Shown: positions 1-8,551, counted from the first letter of the stretch. The stretch: 64,000 nt of DNA from Pseudidiomarina aestuarii (GCF_003987355.1 NZ_PIPR01000002.1:186001-250000); one strand, 5' to 3'. Notes: generated from the letters alone by a model not told the origin. Made by a program: numbers and translations.

Positions 1-1559
1 ACCGCGAACGCAATTTGCTTGCTGAGCTCAGCAATAGACGTAATAGCTGGAAGTAAATGCTCACTTTCACCTTTTACTTTCGGTGACGCTTCAGCAAGTG
101 TTGAGCTTGCGGCAATTAACATGGCATCACTAATGGACCGAGCTTTGACTGCCAGCACGCCCAATCCGATACCCGGGAAGATATAGCTATTATTGCATTG
201 CGCAATCGGGAATTCGTGACCTTGGAATTTGACGGGATCAAAAGGACTCCCGGTGGCAACGATGGCTTGTCCTTCGGTCCACTCGATAATGTGTGCGGGG
301 TGCGCTTCAATTTGTCGTGACGGATTCGACAATGGGAAGATAATTGGCGCCGATGTATATTGATGCATGGCACGCACGACTTGTTCTGTAAATAGACCTG
401 GCTGCCCAGACACACCGATGAGAATGGTCGGTTGAGCGCAGTGCATGACGTCTAGCAAGGAAGGATAATCGCCACTATGTTCCCATTTTTCTAATGCTGC
501 TCGCGGCTGTGCCAACGCAGCTTGAAAGTCTCTGAGGCCTTCCATGCCCTCGGTCAGTAGCCCGAAGCGATCGACCATAAATACTTGCTGGCGTGCTTGC
601 TCGTCGGATATTCCCTCAGCAATCATTTGTTGGATGATTTGTTCAGCAATACCACATCCAGCGGAACCGGCTCCGACAAACGCCACTTTTTGCTGGCTCA
701 GTTGCACACCTTTAACCTTGCACGCAGCGAGCAAAGTGCCGACCGTAACAGCCGCGGTGCCTTGAATGTCATCGTTGAAGCAACAGAAGTCATCGCGATA
801 CTTGCGTAAAATTGGCATCGCATTCGGTTGCGCAAAATCCTCAAACTGAATCATTGCTTCGGGCCAACGTCGCCGGACTGCATGCATAAATTTCTCAATA
901 AACTCGTCATACTCTGCTTGTCCAATGCGCTTGTGCCGAGCACCCATATACATAGGGTCATTCAAAAGCTTTTCGTTATTGGTACCCACGTCTAAACAGA
1001 CTGGCAAGGTGTAAGCTGGGCTGATACCGCCACAAGCGGTATACAAACTCAGTTTACCAATAGGAATGCCCATGCCACCGATACCCTGATCACCTAGGCC
1101 CAAAATTCGCTCGCCGTCGGTCACGACGATGACTTTAACCTTACGTTTGGTCGCATTACGCAAAATATCATCGAGTTGGTCGCGTTCTTCATAAGAAATG
1201 AACAGTCCACGAGAACTGCGATAGATATCGGAAAACTGCTCGCAAGCATCACCCACCGTTGGCGTATAAATGATGGGCATCATTTCTTCGAGATGATTTT
1301 GTAACAAGCGATAGAACAAAGTTTCGTTGTTGTCTTGGATAGCACGCAGGTAAATATGTTTATTTAGCGCGGTATCAAAGCTGGAATATTGCAGGTAACA
1401 GCGTTTGACTTGTTCTTCGATAGTCTCATAGCGCGGTGGCAATAAACCCGTTAGATTAAAGGCAGCACGTTCTTCGCGAGTAAAAGCACTACCTTTGTTC
1501 AGTAAAGGTGTTTCTAACAGACTGGGGCCTGCATAAGGAATATACAGCGGATTCTTCAT
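1..1559 (-). CDS. maeA: NAD-dependent malic enzyme, 3' end cut by window edge
   Basis: Oxidatively decarboxylates L-malate to pyruvate with NAD reduction, in the cytoplasm. The frame read back from ATG at 1559 stays open to base 1, giving about 519 of the roughly 560 residues usual for this large malic enzyme class. Visible family marks are the YTPTVG segment near residue 98, the glycine-rich [17 protein letters not shown] stretch with its general-base lysine, the QFEDFA and FNDDIQGTA metal-binding segments, and the [12 protein letters not shown] nucleotide-binding loop. The missing part is the extreme C-terminus. It is divergent from the OsmC-type gene, sharing a 64 bp gap. NAD rather than NADP preference is inferred from class and not proved by the sequence. 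Confidence 0.93.
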   Translation of the reverse strand, partial: MKNPLYIPYAGPSLLETPLLNKGSAFTREERAAFNLTGLLPPRYETIEEQVKRCYLQYSSFDTALNKHIYLRAIQDNNETLFYRLLQNHLEEMMPIIYTPTVGDACEQFSDIYRSSRGLFISYEERDQLDDILRNATKRKVKVIVVTDGERILGLGDQGIGGMGIPIGKLSLYTACGGISPAYTLPVCLDVGTNNEKLLNDPMYMGARHKRIGQAEYDEFIEKFMHAVRRRWPEAMIQFEDFAQPNAMPILRKYRDDFCCFNDDIQGTAAVTVGTLLAACKVKGVQLSQQKVAFVGAGSAGCGIAEQIIQQMIAEGISDEQARQQVFMVDRFGLLTEGMEGLRDFQAALAQPRAALEKWEHSGDYPSLLDVMHCAQPTILIGVSGQPGLFTEQVVRAMHQYTSAPIIFPLSNPSRQIEAHPAHIIEWTEGQAIVATGSPFDPVKFQGHEFPIAQCNNSYIFPGIGLGVLAVKARSISDAMLIAASSTLAEASPKVKGESEHLLPAITSIAELSKQIAFA

Positions 1560-1623
1560 GAATCATTCTCCTCGCGCTATAGTCAAAAGGGCAGCTATTA
1601 TGCCAAAAAATGAGGACTAAAAC

Positions 1624-2076
1624 ATGAGTAATCAGGCCACTGTCGTCAATCTCAAGTTGGTTGAAGGCTATAAATTTGAAGTTGATTTTGGTGATTTTGG
1701 GACTATCACAACCGATGAGCCTGAGCCGCTGGGCAGCGGTTCTGGGCCCAGTCCGAGTCAATTGCTTGCCGCGGCCGTAGCGAATTGTATGGCGGCCAGC
1801 TTAATGTTTGCGGTGCGCAAATATAAGGGGGATCCAGGTCAAATGCGTGCGCAAGTGACAGCCACTACCGATCGTGTTGATGGACGTTTGCGGGTGACGC
1901 ACTTAGATGTCGACTTACGCCTCGGTAATCCCGCTATCGAATTACCCCAATTAGATAAGATCTTGGCGCAATTTGAGGACTTTTGTGTGGTGACTCAAAG
2001 TGTCAGGCAGGGTATTGAAGTTACCGCGAAAGTGCATGACAGCACGGGCATGGGCGTTCGTTCAAGCACCAAATAA
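1624..2076 (+). CDS. OsmC/Ohr-family thiol peroxidase-like protein
   Basis: A 150-residue OsmC-fold protein. Members reduce organic hydroperoxides with a cysteine pair. Both cysteines are present: C55 in VANCMAAS and C121 in EDFCVVTQS, at the spacing usual for the family. ATG at 1624 is preceded by a GAGGA ribosome site with about 8 nt spacing. The 3' end overlaps the convergent oxygenase gene by 15 bp. A second, different OsmC-type protein lies at 36582-37001, so the genome has at least two. The substrate cannot be read from the sequence. Function is inferred from the family only. Confidence 0.85.
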   Translation: MSNQATVVNLKLVEGYKFEVDFGDFGTITTDEPEPLGSGSGPSPSQLLAAAVANCMAASLMFAVRKYKGDPGQMRAQVTATTDRVDGRLRVTHLDVDLRLGNPAIELPQLDKILAQFEDFCVVTQSVRQGIEVTAKVHDSTGMGVRSSTK

Positions 2077-2760
2077 TTGTTGACCAGAATTCATCAGAAT
2101 CCAACTGGTGAGGATGTATTTGTCATTGGATTCTGGCACGGTACCGCGGTGGGTGTGGGTAAAGTAGCCAGGAGCAATGACCATACGTCCTGTTTTTGGT
2201 TGAATACTGCGATTCTGATAATAAAAATCGGTCGTGCCACCGTGTTCCACATCATTCAAATAAAACATAAAGAGTAAGCTTCGATGCAACGCTTCGACGC
2301 TATTTTTCTCTGGATATACTTCACAGTGCCAATAATTGTAGTTGCCTTTGCCCTGCGGATACTTCTGCGCCTGAATGGGTCCCATGCGATAAAGAAACTG
2401 CATGTAGGCCTCTTCGTTACCGGCTGCGATGTCGTCAAAATTTTCATGCGTTAAAGCGGTCGGCTCGCCTGTTTGCGGATGTTTTATTTGTAGGGCCACG
2501 TGGGCAATGAGGGCAAAACGGTATTTGGTAAAATACTCCACAGCATGCTTTCGAGTCGCCGCTTGAATGACCGCAAGAGCATCTTGGTAATCGGGATGCT
2601 GATTGAGATACAAGTCTTCACTGACTTTTTTATTGGTATCTACACCACCGCCGGTGCGGCCCGCTGTAAGGTGTGGACTCGTGTCAAAACGCTGAATGAA
2701 TTCACGACAAAATTCAGCCGACAGCGCATCATCATAAACTTCAATAAAATCTACAGCCAC
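2062..2760 (-). CDS. 2OG-Fe(II) oxygenase, prolyl-4-hydroxylase-like
   Basis: A 232-residue protein of the 2-oxoglutarate/Fe(II) dioxygenase fold, probably hydroxylating a small molecule or protein side chain. The C-terminal half shows the double-stranded beta-helix signature: WHCEVYP, where an H-x-E pair stands where most relatives have H-x-D, then YLNDVEHGGTTDFY, and a distal histidine in YFTHTHRG. Use of glutamate as the acidic iron ligand is a reading of mine that an alignment should confirm. The start is GTG at 2760 with AGGA 7 nt upstream on the minus strand. Substrate is unknown. The gene is convergent with the OsmC-type gene. Confidence 0.72.
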   Translation of the reverse strand: MAVDFIEVYDDALSAEFCREFIQRFDTSPHLTAGRTGGGVDTNKKVSEDLYLNQHPDYQDALAVIQAATRKHAVEYFTKYRFALIAHVALQIKHPQTGEPTALTHENFDDIAAGNEEAYMQFLYRMGPIQAQKYPQGKGNYNYWHCEVYPEKNSVEALHRSLLFMFYLNDVEHGGTTDFYYQNRSIQPKTGRMVIAPGYFTHTHRGTVPESNDKYILTSWILMNSGQQLFGA

Positions 2761-2810
2761 AACATATCCTGAAACGAAGATAGATAGCCATACACTAGCT
2801 GATGTCGCTG

Positions 2811-2846
2811 CAAAAAAGAAGGCGCGGATTCGTGAGAAGCCGCGCC
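2811..2846 (-). terminator. Rho-independent terminator after the wHTH-receiver gene
   Basis: Read on the minus strand, stem GGCGCGG/CCGCGCC with a 12-nt loop is followed by TTCTTTTTT. It lies about 110 nt past the stop at 2958, just before the 2OG oxygenase start. A second, compound hairpin at 2921-2963 (8-bp outer stem CCGTGAAA/TTTCACGG, 6-bp inner stem GCACAT/ATGTGC) overlaps that stop codon itself. Confidence 0.75.
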
Positions 2847-2957
2847 CTTAAATTTGAATGTCTGTCATTTCAAATCAAATAAATAGCCATCCATGGCGAA
2901 GCCATCCGTGGTTCGCACATCCGTGAAACAAACTGCACATTGAGTATGTGCTGCTTT

Positions 2958-3869
2958 TCACGGTTTGTCTTTGAAACGATTTGAAGAATTTTGAAGCGGC
3001 ATATTCATGATGGTTTCAACGAGGGTATCGGGGTTGGTGGTAACGGCATAACCCCCTTTTTCAGCAAATAAGTGACGTTGCGCTTCGTTGGCAACTATAG
3101 TGTAGAGCACAAAAGGCGTGTCATCGCCTCTTGCTCGCATGGCATCGAGTAATCGCATACCTGCGAGCGGATCATCATGACGCCCCATATCTGAGATAAC
3201 GATGTCGTAGTTATACAATTCAAGCAGTGTTAATGCATCGTCAGTCGTCAACGCGCTGTAGACACCAAAAGCATGCGTTTCAAAGTAAGTAACTTCTCGT
3301 TCATTGTTGGATGGATTATCGTCCACCCACAAAATACGACCGACCACTTCAAGTGGCTCGCTGTATTTGATCACTCGAGGAGTATTGGCTTCAGTATGAA
3401 ATGCCGTCATGTAAATGGGTGCAGAAATGGCGGCAATTGCCAGCATAACGACTGTACTAATCCAGACTTTTTTGTTCTTGGCAGGCGTTGGCGTCGTCAC
3501 AGGTTGTGACGGCGTGACACTGTTATTGGGCTGATTCAACCTTTGCGCTAACTCCGGCGCGAGTCGATAACCACGCCCACGCAGCGTCTGAATAATCGCT
3601 AGATCATACTGGTGAGACTTAAAAAAGGTTCGGGCGTCTGCAACAAGACGCGACGCGGACCAAGTCGATACGACGGAGCCGTTCCACAGTGTCTCGAGTA
3701 ATTCCTTTTGACTGACTACTTCTGGATATTTCTGAATCAGTAGTATCATCAGTTTAATGATACGACTGTCGATCTGAAGCAATTTTCCCTGATAGTCGAT
3801 ACACAGTTGGTCGGAGTCGATCGTAAATCCATCAAATGTGTACTTCAACGGAGCCCCTAATTCAATCAA
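2958..3869 (-). CDS. Membrane winged-helix regulator with C-terminal receiver domain
   Basis: A 303-residue protein with an unusual order of parts. Residues 10-103 are an OmpR/ToxR-type winged helix (ending LRGRGYRLAPEL). A proline/threonine-rich linker follows at 112-130, then lysines at 131-134, one hydrophobic segment at about 135-157, and a response-regulator receiver fold at about 178-290. In the receiver the acidic pair D183/D184, the phospho-acceptor D227 (DIVISDMG) and T257 are kept, but the usual K of the KP motif is N279. ToxR/CadC proteins have the first two parts. The receiver after a membrane span is odd, because a cytoplasmic winged helix would place it in the periplasm. The start is uncertain: TTG at 3869 has no clear ribosome site, while TTG at codon 8 follows AGGGG. 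Confidence 0.78.
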   Translation of the reverse strand: MIELGAPLKYTFDGFTIDSDQLCIDYQGKLLQIDSRIIKLMILLIQKYPEVVSQKELLETLWNGSVVSTWSASRLVADARTFFKSHQYDLAIIQTLRGRGYRLAPELAQRLNQPNNSVTPSQPVTTPTPAKNKKVWISTVVMLAIAAISAPIYMTAFHTEANTPRVIKYSEPLEVVGRILWVDDNPSNNEREVTYFETHAFGVYSALTTDDALTLLELYNYDIVISDMGRHDDPLAGMRLLDAMRARGDDTPFVLYTIVANEAQRHLFAEKGGYAVTTNPDTLVETIMNMPLQNSSNRFKDKP

Positions 3870-3906
3870 TTAACCACTACTCGATTATGCCACGAGTAGT
3901 GGTTAA
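3870..3906. promoter_or_regulatory. Perfect 14-bp inverted repeat before the wHTH-receiver gene
   Basis: TTAACCACTACTCG at 3870-3883 and its exact complement at 3893-3906 flank a 9-nt spacer. It sits between the peroxiredoxin stop (3932) and the possible TTG start at 3869, with no U-run after it. It could be an operator for a dimeric regulator, an RNA hairpin masking the start, or a weak terminator for the peroxiredoxin gene. Confidence 0.6.
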
Positions 3907-3931
3907 TGCTAGGGCTTCGTATGAAATTTAA

Positions 3932-4564
3932 TCATTTATCGAGTTCAGTAATGCGCAAGTATGGCTTCAAAGTTGTCCAACCTTGAGGGAACTTTTTCTT
4001 GGCGTCTTCATCGCTGACGGTGGGGCGAATAATGACTGGATTACCCGGACGCCAATCTGCTGGACAAGCAACCTCTTGCTTATCGGTTGTTTGCAATGCA
4101 TCAATCACGCGCAAGATCTCGTCAAAATTGCGTCCGACGGTCATCGGATAGGTCATCATCAAACGGATCTTCATCGACGGGTCAATGATGAAAACTGAGC
4201 GCACCGTAGCCGTGACACTCTCATTCGGGTGAATCATGTCGTACAGCTGCGCAATTTTCAGTTCTTTGTCAGCCACAATTGGAAACTCCAGAACGGTGTT
4301 CTGAGTTTCGTTGACATCTTGAATCCAGCCTTTGTGTTGTTCAACCGTGTCGGTCGATAAGCCAAGTGGTTTGACATTACGTTTGGCAAATTCTGGAGCC
4401 AGTTGTGAGGTGCGCCCCATCTCGGTCGTGCAAACCGGCGTGTAGTCTGCCGGGTGGCTGAAAAAGAACACCCACGATCCCTGCGCCCAGTCGTGCAGCC
4501 GGATAGGGCCATTCGTGGTATCGATGGAAAAGTCAGGCGCGGTATCGCCAATACGCAGTGCCAT
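3932..4564 (-). CDS. Peroxiredoxin, 1-Cys (Prx6-type)
   Basis: Reduces hydrogen peroxide and organic peroxides in the cytoplasm. The protein is 210 residues from the ATG at 4564. The peroxidatic cysteine is C45 in the family motif HPADYTPVCTTE, and the late VACPADWRPGNPVI segment is typical of the Prx6/1-Cys group. The open frame runs 17 codons further upstream, but a strong AGGAGG at 4571-4576 with 6 nt spacing fixes the start at 4564, and family alignment begins there (ALRIGDTAPDF). Repeat copy A lies just upstream, so its promoter must lie inside or beyond that element. The gene stands between a regulator and a DNA-damage protein with no obvious operon partner. Confidence 0.92.
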   Translation of the reverse strand: MALRIGDTAPDFSIDTTNGPIRLHDWAQGSWVFFFSHPADYTPVCTTEMGRTSQLAPEFAKRNVKPLGLSTDTVEQHKGWIQDVNETQNTVLEFPIVADKELKIAQLYDMIHPNESVTATVRSVFIIDPSMKIRLMMTYPMTVGRNFDEILRVIDALQTTDKQEVACPADWRPGNPVIIRPTVSDEDAKKKFPQGWTTLKPYLRITELDK

Positions 4565-4592
4565 AATAAACCTCCTGAACATAAAAATCGTT

Positions 4593-4677
4593 AAAAGCGA
4601 ATAGTTACTGGCCACTCGACGAGCACAGATCTGTGTTTTCTAGTAACTAATATCTATCAGCCAGTAACCAATAGTTT
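4593..4677. repeat. Heptamer palindromic intergenic repeat, copy A
   Basis: First of five copies of one element. It opens with AAAAGCG at 4593-4599, has a short left arm (TTACTGG, CCACTCG), the perfect 12-bp palindrome CACAGATCTGTG at 4624-4635, then TTTTCTA and right-arm 7-mers GTAACTA, ATATCTA, TCAGCCA, GTAACCA. It lies about 42 bp past the YedK stop (4719) and 20 bp before the peroxiredoxin ribosome site. On the minus strand it ends CGCTTTT, so it may terminate the YedK transcript. Confidence 0.8.
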
Positions 4678-4681
4678 AGTT

Positions 4682-4697
4682 GACCACTTCGGTGGTC
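4682..4697. terminator. Short GACCAC/GTGGTC hairpin with TTCG loop
   Basis: A perfect 6-bp stem with a TTCG tetraloop lies 22 nt past the YedK stop on the minus strand. No U-run follows, so it is more likely an RNA-stabilising hairpin than a full terminator. Confidence 0.35.
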
Positions 4698-4718
4698 GTT
4701 AGTTTGATTTACGCTAAG

Positions 4719-5297
4719 TTATTCTGCTTGGCTCACCTGGATGGCCGCATCTGGGAGTGGTTGTAGTAACGGTCCTAACTGTTCGACAGCGCTGGTGAAC
4801 CAATAATTCATAGCGTCCACTAGGACAAAGAATGGCATGCGATGATGATACGCTGCGCAGGTTTCATTCGGTGCAATGGTCAAACTGACGAGTTCTGGAT
4901 GCTGTGGACCATGGAAGACGAGTCCTCCCATAAATAGAGGGCTGTTGTCCCTGCTTTCGAACAGATACTTCACTTTACGACCTTCTTCGGTTCGCCACTC
5001 GTAGTAACCTGAAACTGGAATCACACAACGTGATTGGGTAAAAGCACGCTTAAAGGTAGGCTTCACTGCCGCTGTTTCTACTTGGGCATTAATCAGAAGT
5101 TTTGTTGCCCAGGTTGGCTGAATACCCCAGCGTGTCGGTACTTGCTGGATTGACTCTGTCGTTTGATTCCACATCAATGTGTCAATGCGCTGAGTAGGGC
5201 GCAAGTCAGTATTATCCTGTGTTTTGAATTCGATACCCAACTGCTCGTCGAGATACGCAGTTAACGGCGCTGCGATCACATTCATGCGGCCACACAT
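4719..5297 (-). CDS. yedK: SRAP/HMCES-family abasic-site shielding protein (YedK-like)
   Basis: Family members form a stable thiazolidine link through the N-terminal cysteine to abasic sites in single-stranded DNA and so protect replication forks. At 192 residues the length is close to the family's roughly 200-230. C2 is exposed after Met removal (MCGRM), N70 is in INA, E100 is in GYYEW, and the late histidine is H151 in YHHRMP. Two deviations stand out: the Arg of the common INAR motif is Gln (Q72), and the Asp of HDRMP is His (H152). ATG at 5297 has GGAGGG 9 nt upstream. Whether it is SOS controlled is unknown, as I saw no LexA box. Confidence 0.88.
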   Translation of the reverse strand: MCGRMNVIAAPLTAYLDEQLGIEFKTQDNTDLRPTQRIDTLMWNQTTESIQQVPTRWGIQPTWATKLLINAQVETAAVKPTFKRAFTQSRCVIPVSGYYEWRTEEGRKVKYLFESRDNSPLFMGGLVFHGPQHPELVSLTIAPNETCAAYHHRMPFFVLVDAMNYWFTSAVEQLGPLLQPLPDAAIQVSQAE

Positions 5298-5420
5298 TTT
5301 TTTATTCCCTCCATTAGCTTGATGTTCATGTCTGGTTACATTTGTAAACGAACATCGCGAACACTTTTAAACAAAGTGAACTAGACTTTCTCTCAATTCA
5401 ACTCGGTTTGGGAGAAAACA

Positions 5421-7085
5421 ATGAAAATAACTTATTCAACCGGTCTATCGACGATTGCCCTCAGTACGCTTTTGTTATCATTTTCGGCACAGGCGGATAC
5501 CAGTGCTTACGATCAAGTTGTACGTTCAAGTTACCAGCAGAATCTGCCTGGTGCCGCTATTCATGTTTCGCGGGCAGGTGAGGCGGTATACGCCACCGCA
5601 GCAGGGATGGCAGATATGGAACTTGCCGTAGCTATGGAAAACGACCATATTTTTCGCTTAGCTTCGGTGACGAAACAATACACCGCTGCCGCGATTCTAA
5701 AGTTAGTCGATGAAGGCAAGCTCAGTTTGGACGACCAGGTTTCCAAATGGTGGCCCGATCTCGCATTTGGCGATGTTACCGTGCATCAATTACTCAACCA
5801 CACGTCGGGTATTGCTAGCTATACCAGTATTCCTGGTTATATGAGTGACACACGAATTCAGCGTGAGTTGACGACTGCCGAATTAATCGCAGTATTCGCC
5901 GAGCTTCCGCTTGATTTTGACCCCGGTTCTGAATGGCGCTACAACAATTCTGCATACGTCATGTTGGGGGCTATTATTGAAAAGGTTACTGCACAACCCT
6001 GGGATAGCTACATAGTCAATCGTTTGTTGAAGCCATTAGGAATCAACGATACTGCTTACTATCCAGATGCGAAAATCACGCCTCGCCGGATTCCGGGATA
6101 CCACAATAGTGAAGATGGACCTATCAATGCGCCGCACCTGAGTATGACTCAGCCGCATGCTGCAGGAGCCTTATCTGCAACAGCCGCTGATGTGGATAAA
6201 TGGCAGGTTGCACTGCATAGTGGCAAGGTCATTTCTGCTGCTAGTTACGAGAAAATGATCACACCAGAAGATATTGCTGATGATTACGGCTATGGCATTG
6301 CCGCGGGTAAGCTCCGTGGCTGGGATACGTTGTCACATGGTGGCGGTATTCATGGCTTTAGCACCTATGCACTGTGGTTGCCAGAGCAGGAAATATCTGT
6401 GGTGGTGCTGTCCAACATTGCCGGCGGTCCTGCTAGCCCAACCGATGTCGCCTTCCGACTTGCAGCGATAGCAGCGGGCAACACATTCCCAATTGAAAAA
6501 ACTCCAGTCGAAATGAGTTCAATGGAATTAGAAAAACTCGTGGGCACTTACCAAATCAATGAGGACACTAAGCGCACGCTGAAGCTGGAAGATGGTCGTT
6601 TGCTGAATCAGCGTCAAGGCGGCACGCAGTCAGTCGTTATTCCTGTAGGGAATGATCAGTTCGCTTTAGAAGGCTCCGCAGCATATTTTGAAGCGGTTCG
6701 AGATGAGAGCGGTAATGTTACTGGTGTTGACTTTTATCAGGTGAATAGTGCTGAAGCTGAACGTGCTGAGAAAGTTAGCAATGAAGTCGCGATGCGCAAT
6801 GTCAGTTCATTAACTGCGGAGCAACAGGAACGTCTGGTGGGTGAATATGAGCTGCAACCCGGCTTTGTCATTACCATTCGTCGCACTGATGCAGGTATGA
6901 CTGCCCAAGCAACGGGACAAAATGCATTCCCAGTGCAATCGGAGGGCGACAATGTTCTATTCAACGACCAGTTTGGTATCGAAATGGTATTTGACCTCAG
7001 CGCGGATGGACCTGCTCAAGAGCTGACTTTAAATCAAGGTGGTCGAGCGATGCCAGCACCGCGTTTACAACCAAAAGGCGAGTAA
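5421..7085 (+). CDS. Exported serine hydrolase, class C beta-lactamase/DD-peptidase fold
   Basis: A 554-residue secreted protein. A signal peptide ends near residue 25 (SFSAQA/DT). The catalytic set of the beta-lactamase-related family is complete: S82-V-T-K85, Y174-N-N176 and H306-G-G308 in place of KTG. The HGG variant is usual for esterase or peptidase members such as EstB and PBP4*-like proteins, so drug hydrolysis is unlikely. After about residue 345 there is a second beta-rich domain (LEKLVGTYQI) of the kind often following this fold. ATG at 5421 follows GGGAG. The 3' end overlaps the convergent DUF4010 gene by 21 bp. A small inverted repeat (CACTTT/AAAGTG, 5362-5378) lies in its promoter region. 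Confidence 0.85.
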   Translation: MKITYSTGLSTIALSTLLLSFSAQADTSAYDQVVRSSYQQNLPGAAIHVSRAGEAVYATAAGMADMELAVAMENDHIFRLASVTKQYTAAAILKLVDEGKLSLDDQVSKWWPDLAFGDVTVHQLLNHTSGIASYTSIPGYMSDTRIQRELTTAELIAVFAELPLDFDPGSEWRYNNSAYVMLGAIIEKVTAQPWDSYIVNRLLKPLGINDTAYYPDAKITPRRIPGYHNSEDGPINAPHLSMTQPHAAGALSATAADVDKWQVALHSGKVISAASYEKMITPEDIADDYGYGIAAGKLRGWDTLSHGGGIHGFSTYALWLPEQEISVVVLSNIAGGPASPTDVAFRLAAIAAGNTFPIEKTPVEMSSMELEKLVGTYQINEDTKRTLKLEDGRLLNQRQGGTQSVVIPVGNDQFALEGSAAYFEAVRDESGNVTGVDFYQVNSAEAERAEKVSNEVAMRNVSSLTAEQQERLVGEYELQPGFVITIRRTDAGMTAQATGQNAFPVQSEGDNVLFNDQFGIEMVFDLSADGPAQELTLNQGGRAMPAPRLQPKGE

Positions 7086-7919
7086 ACCGCTGCCTAGGGC
7101 GATGGCAAACACACTGAGAACTTGGTAAGCCAGCCGTCGACCCGCAATGAACCAAACAATTGCCGCCTTAACCAAAGTATTGGTAACGGCGGCAATCATA
7201 ATCGCCAAAACGGCGGATGATTCGCTAATGTCTGACAAAGCAAGCTGACTGACCGTGATAGTGATAGCGTCCACATCCGTAATGCCACTTAATGCAGCGA
7301 CGACAAATAGTCCTTGGTCACCAAATTGAGCCCGTCCCAGCTCCGTTGCAAGAATGATGACAATTAATAGCAAGGCAAATTGTAACGCTGGAACAAAATG
7401 AAATGGGTTATTGATCGGTAATTCTTGAGGCTGCAGTAATTTCGCTACGGGTTGTTTAACCAACCAAATCACACCGCTGTAACTGATCACCATCATTAAT
7501 AGAAGTGGAACCATCAGCGTCTCGACGAGTTTTGAGTTGATAACAGCAACTTCAATCAATATTCGAGGAAACATAGTGCCCGCGGCTAGTATGGTGCCAG
7601 CCGCTAGCGTGCTTGAGTAGGCAGGATGCTTTTTAGCGATTCGAGCAAAGCTTAAGGTCACCGCTGTTGACGAGGCGAGGCCGCCGAAAAAACCAGTCAT
7701 CAGCAGTCCGCGGGTGCTGCCAAGTAGACGCACTGCTACGTAACCGACCAGCGAAATACCCGTGATGAAGATGACAAATAGCCAAATTTGAAATGGGTTT
7801 ATGGCTTGATAGGGGCCAAAGCCTTGATTGGGCAGCAACCACAGCAAAGCGAGCGATGCCAGAGACATCAGTAGCGCTGAACGCCACTCGTTAACAATCG
7901 CAGCAAACTTGAAAGGCAT
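7065..7919 (-). CDS. DUF4010 membrane protein without the MgtC half
   Basis: A 284-residue polytopic membrane protein of about nine hydrophobic segments. It matches the C-terminal DUF4010 part of MgtC/SapB-type proteins (GYVAVRLLGSTRGLLMTGFFGG and SSTAVTLSFA). As I recall the family, most full-length members are about 420 residues with an N-terminal MgtC domain. Here the frame is closed by a stop at 7941-7943, which is the stop of the upstream gene, and the protein starts where the second half of relatives begins. It may be a stand-alone form or an N-terminally truncated gene. No strong ribosome site is visible before ATG 7919. Transport function is inferred and the substrate is unknown. Confidence 0.72.
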   Translation of the reverse strand: MPFKFAAIVNEWRSALLMSLASLALLWLLPNQGFGPYQAINPFQIWLFVIFITGISLVGYVAVRLLGSTRGLLMTGFFGGLASSTAVTLSFARIAKKHPAYSSTLAAGTILAAGTMFPRILIEVAVINSKLVETLMVPLLLMMVISYSGVIWLVKQPVAKLLQPQELPINNPFHFVPALQFALLLIVIILATELGRAQFGDQGLFVVAALSGITDVDAITITVSQLALSDISESSAVLAIMIAAVTNTLVKAAIVWFIAGRRLAYQVLSVFAIALGSGLLAFWL

Positions 7920-7940
7920 AGTAATTAACTCACGGGTGGT

Positions 7941-8549
7941 TTAATTTTCCCAGTTTACAATCATTTCGAATTCGCCGTCTGCATTGGGGACCAAATGCAC
8001 ATACGGTTGCTCAGAACGAAGTCCCGTTTCAACCAAAGCTCGGTGAGTTCGCATCACCATCGACATCATGTTCGTTGAGTCTGTATCCACAAAGAAGCGG
8101 CAGGACGTTTGTCGACATTCCAAATTGCGAAAATTATAATCACGCAGCATTTCGTGGGTAATAAAGAGATCATCAACTTGCTGCGTCAGTGCAGCGTCTT
8201 CTGGGCCGTCATCCGCAAAATCGGCAACCGGGTCACGCGCCTGATTCCATTCATCATCGAGGGGATGACTCGGTAATTCAGTTTGTTCAGATTTGAGACG
8301 TTTGCCTGATGCACGCAGATTCACAATCTCCGCCTCTAAGTCAGCAATGTCGGCTTTGATTTGATCGTACTCTTCCCGATAGGAAGTGCTTGATGCTGCT
8401 GCAATACTGGGCTCTATGTTGACTTCAACCTGAGTAGAGGACTGTGCCAAGGAATTGCTGGCTATTGATGCCTGCCAATTTTGATAACCAGCCAAAGCAA
8501 CGCACATGATGCCGATAACATGGAGACTGATTAGAAGATAACGATTCAT
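7941..8549 (-). CDS. Exported or membrane-anchored CX4C protein, function unknown
   Basis: I do not recognise this 202-residue protein by name. It has an N-terminal hydrophobic anchor (residues 4-22), a probable coiled coil at about 57-90 (EEYDQIKADIADLEAEIVNL) and a C-terminal domain containing C-x4-C in LECRQTSCRFFVD, then an amphipathic helix and a beta ending VNWEN. Its neighbour upstream has the same layout and motif, so the two look like diverged paralogues. ATG 8549 follows the upstream stop by 2 bp, implying translational coupling. The cysteine pair in a protein outside the cytoplasm suggests a disulfide, which is inference. Confidence 0.7.
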   Translation of the reverse strand: MNRYLLISLHVIGIMCVALAGYQNWQASIASNSLAQSSTQVEVNIEPSIAAASSTSYREEYDQIKADIADLEAEIVNLRASGKRLKSEQTELPSHPLDDEWNQARDPVADFADDGPEDAALTQQVDDLFITHEMLRDYNFRNLECRQTSCRFFVDTDSTNMMSMVMRTHRALVETGLRSEQPYVHLVPNADGEFEMIVNWEN

Positions 8550-8551
8550 GA

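Noticed and set aside
4565-4615. 17-codon N-terminal extension of the peroxiredoxin
   Set aside because: It overlaps repeat copy A, and the strong AGGAGG at 4571-4576 lies downstream of it, so translation starts at 4564.
5421-7085. An antibiotic-resistance beta-lactamase
   Set aside because: The third motif is HGG, not KTG, and the large C-terminal domain fits esterase or peptidase relatives. Resistance should not be inferred.
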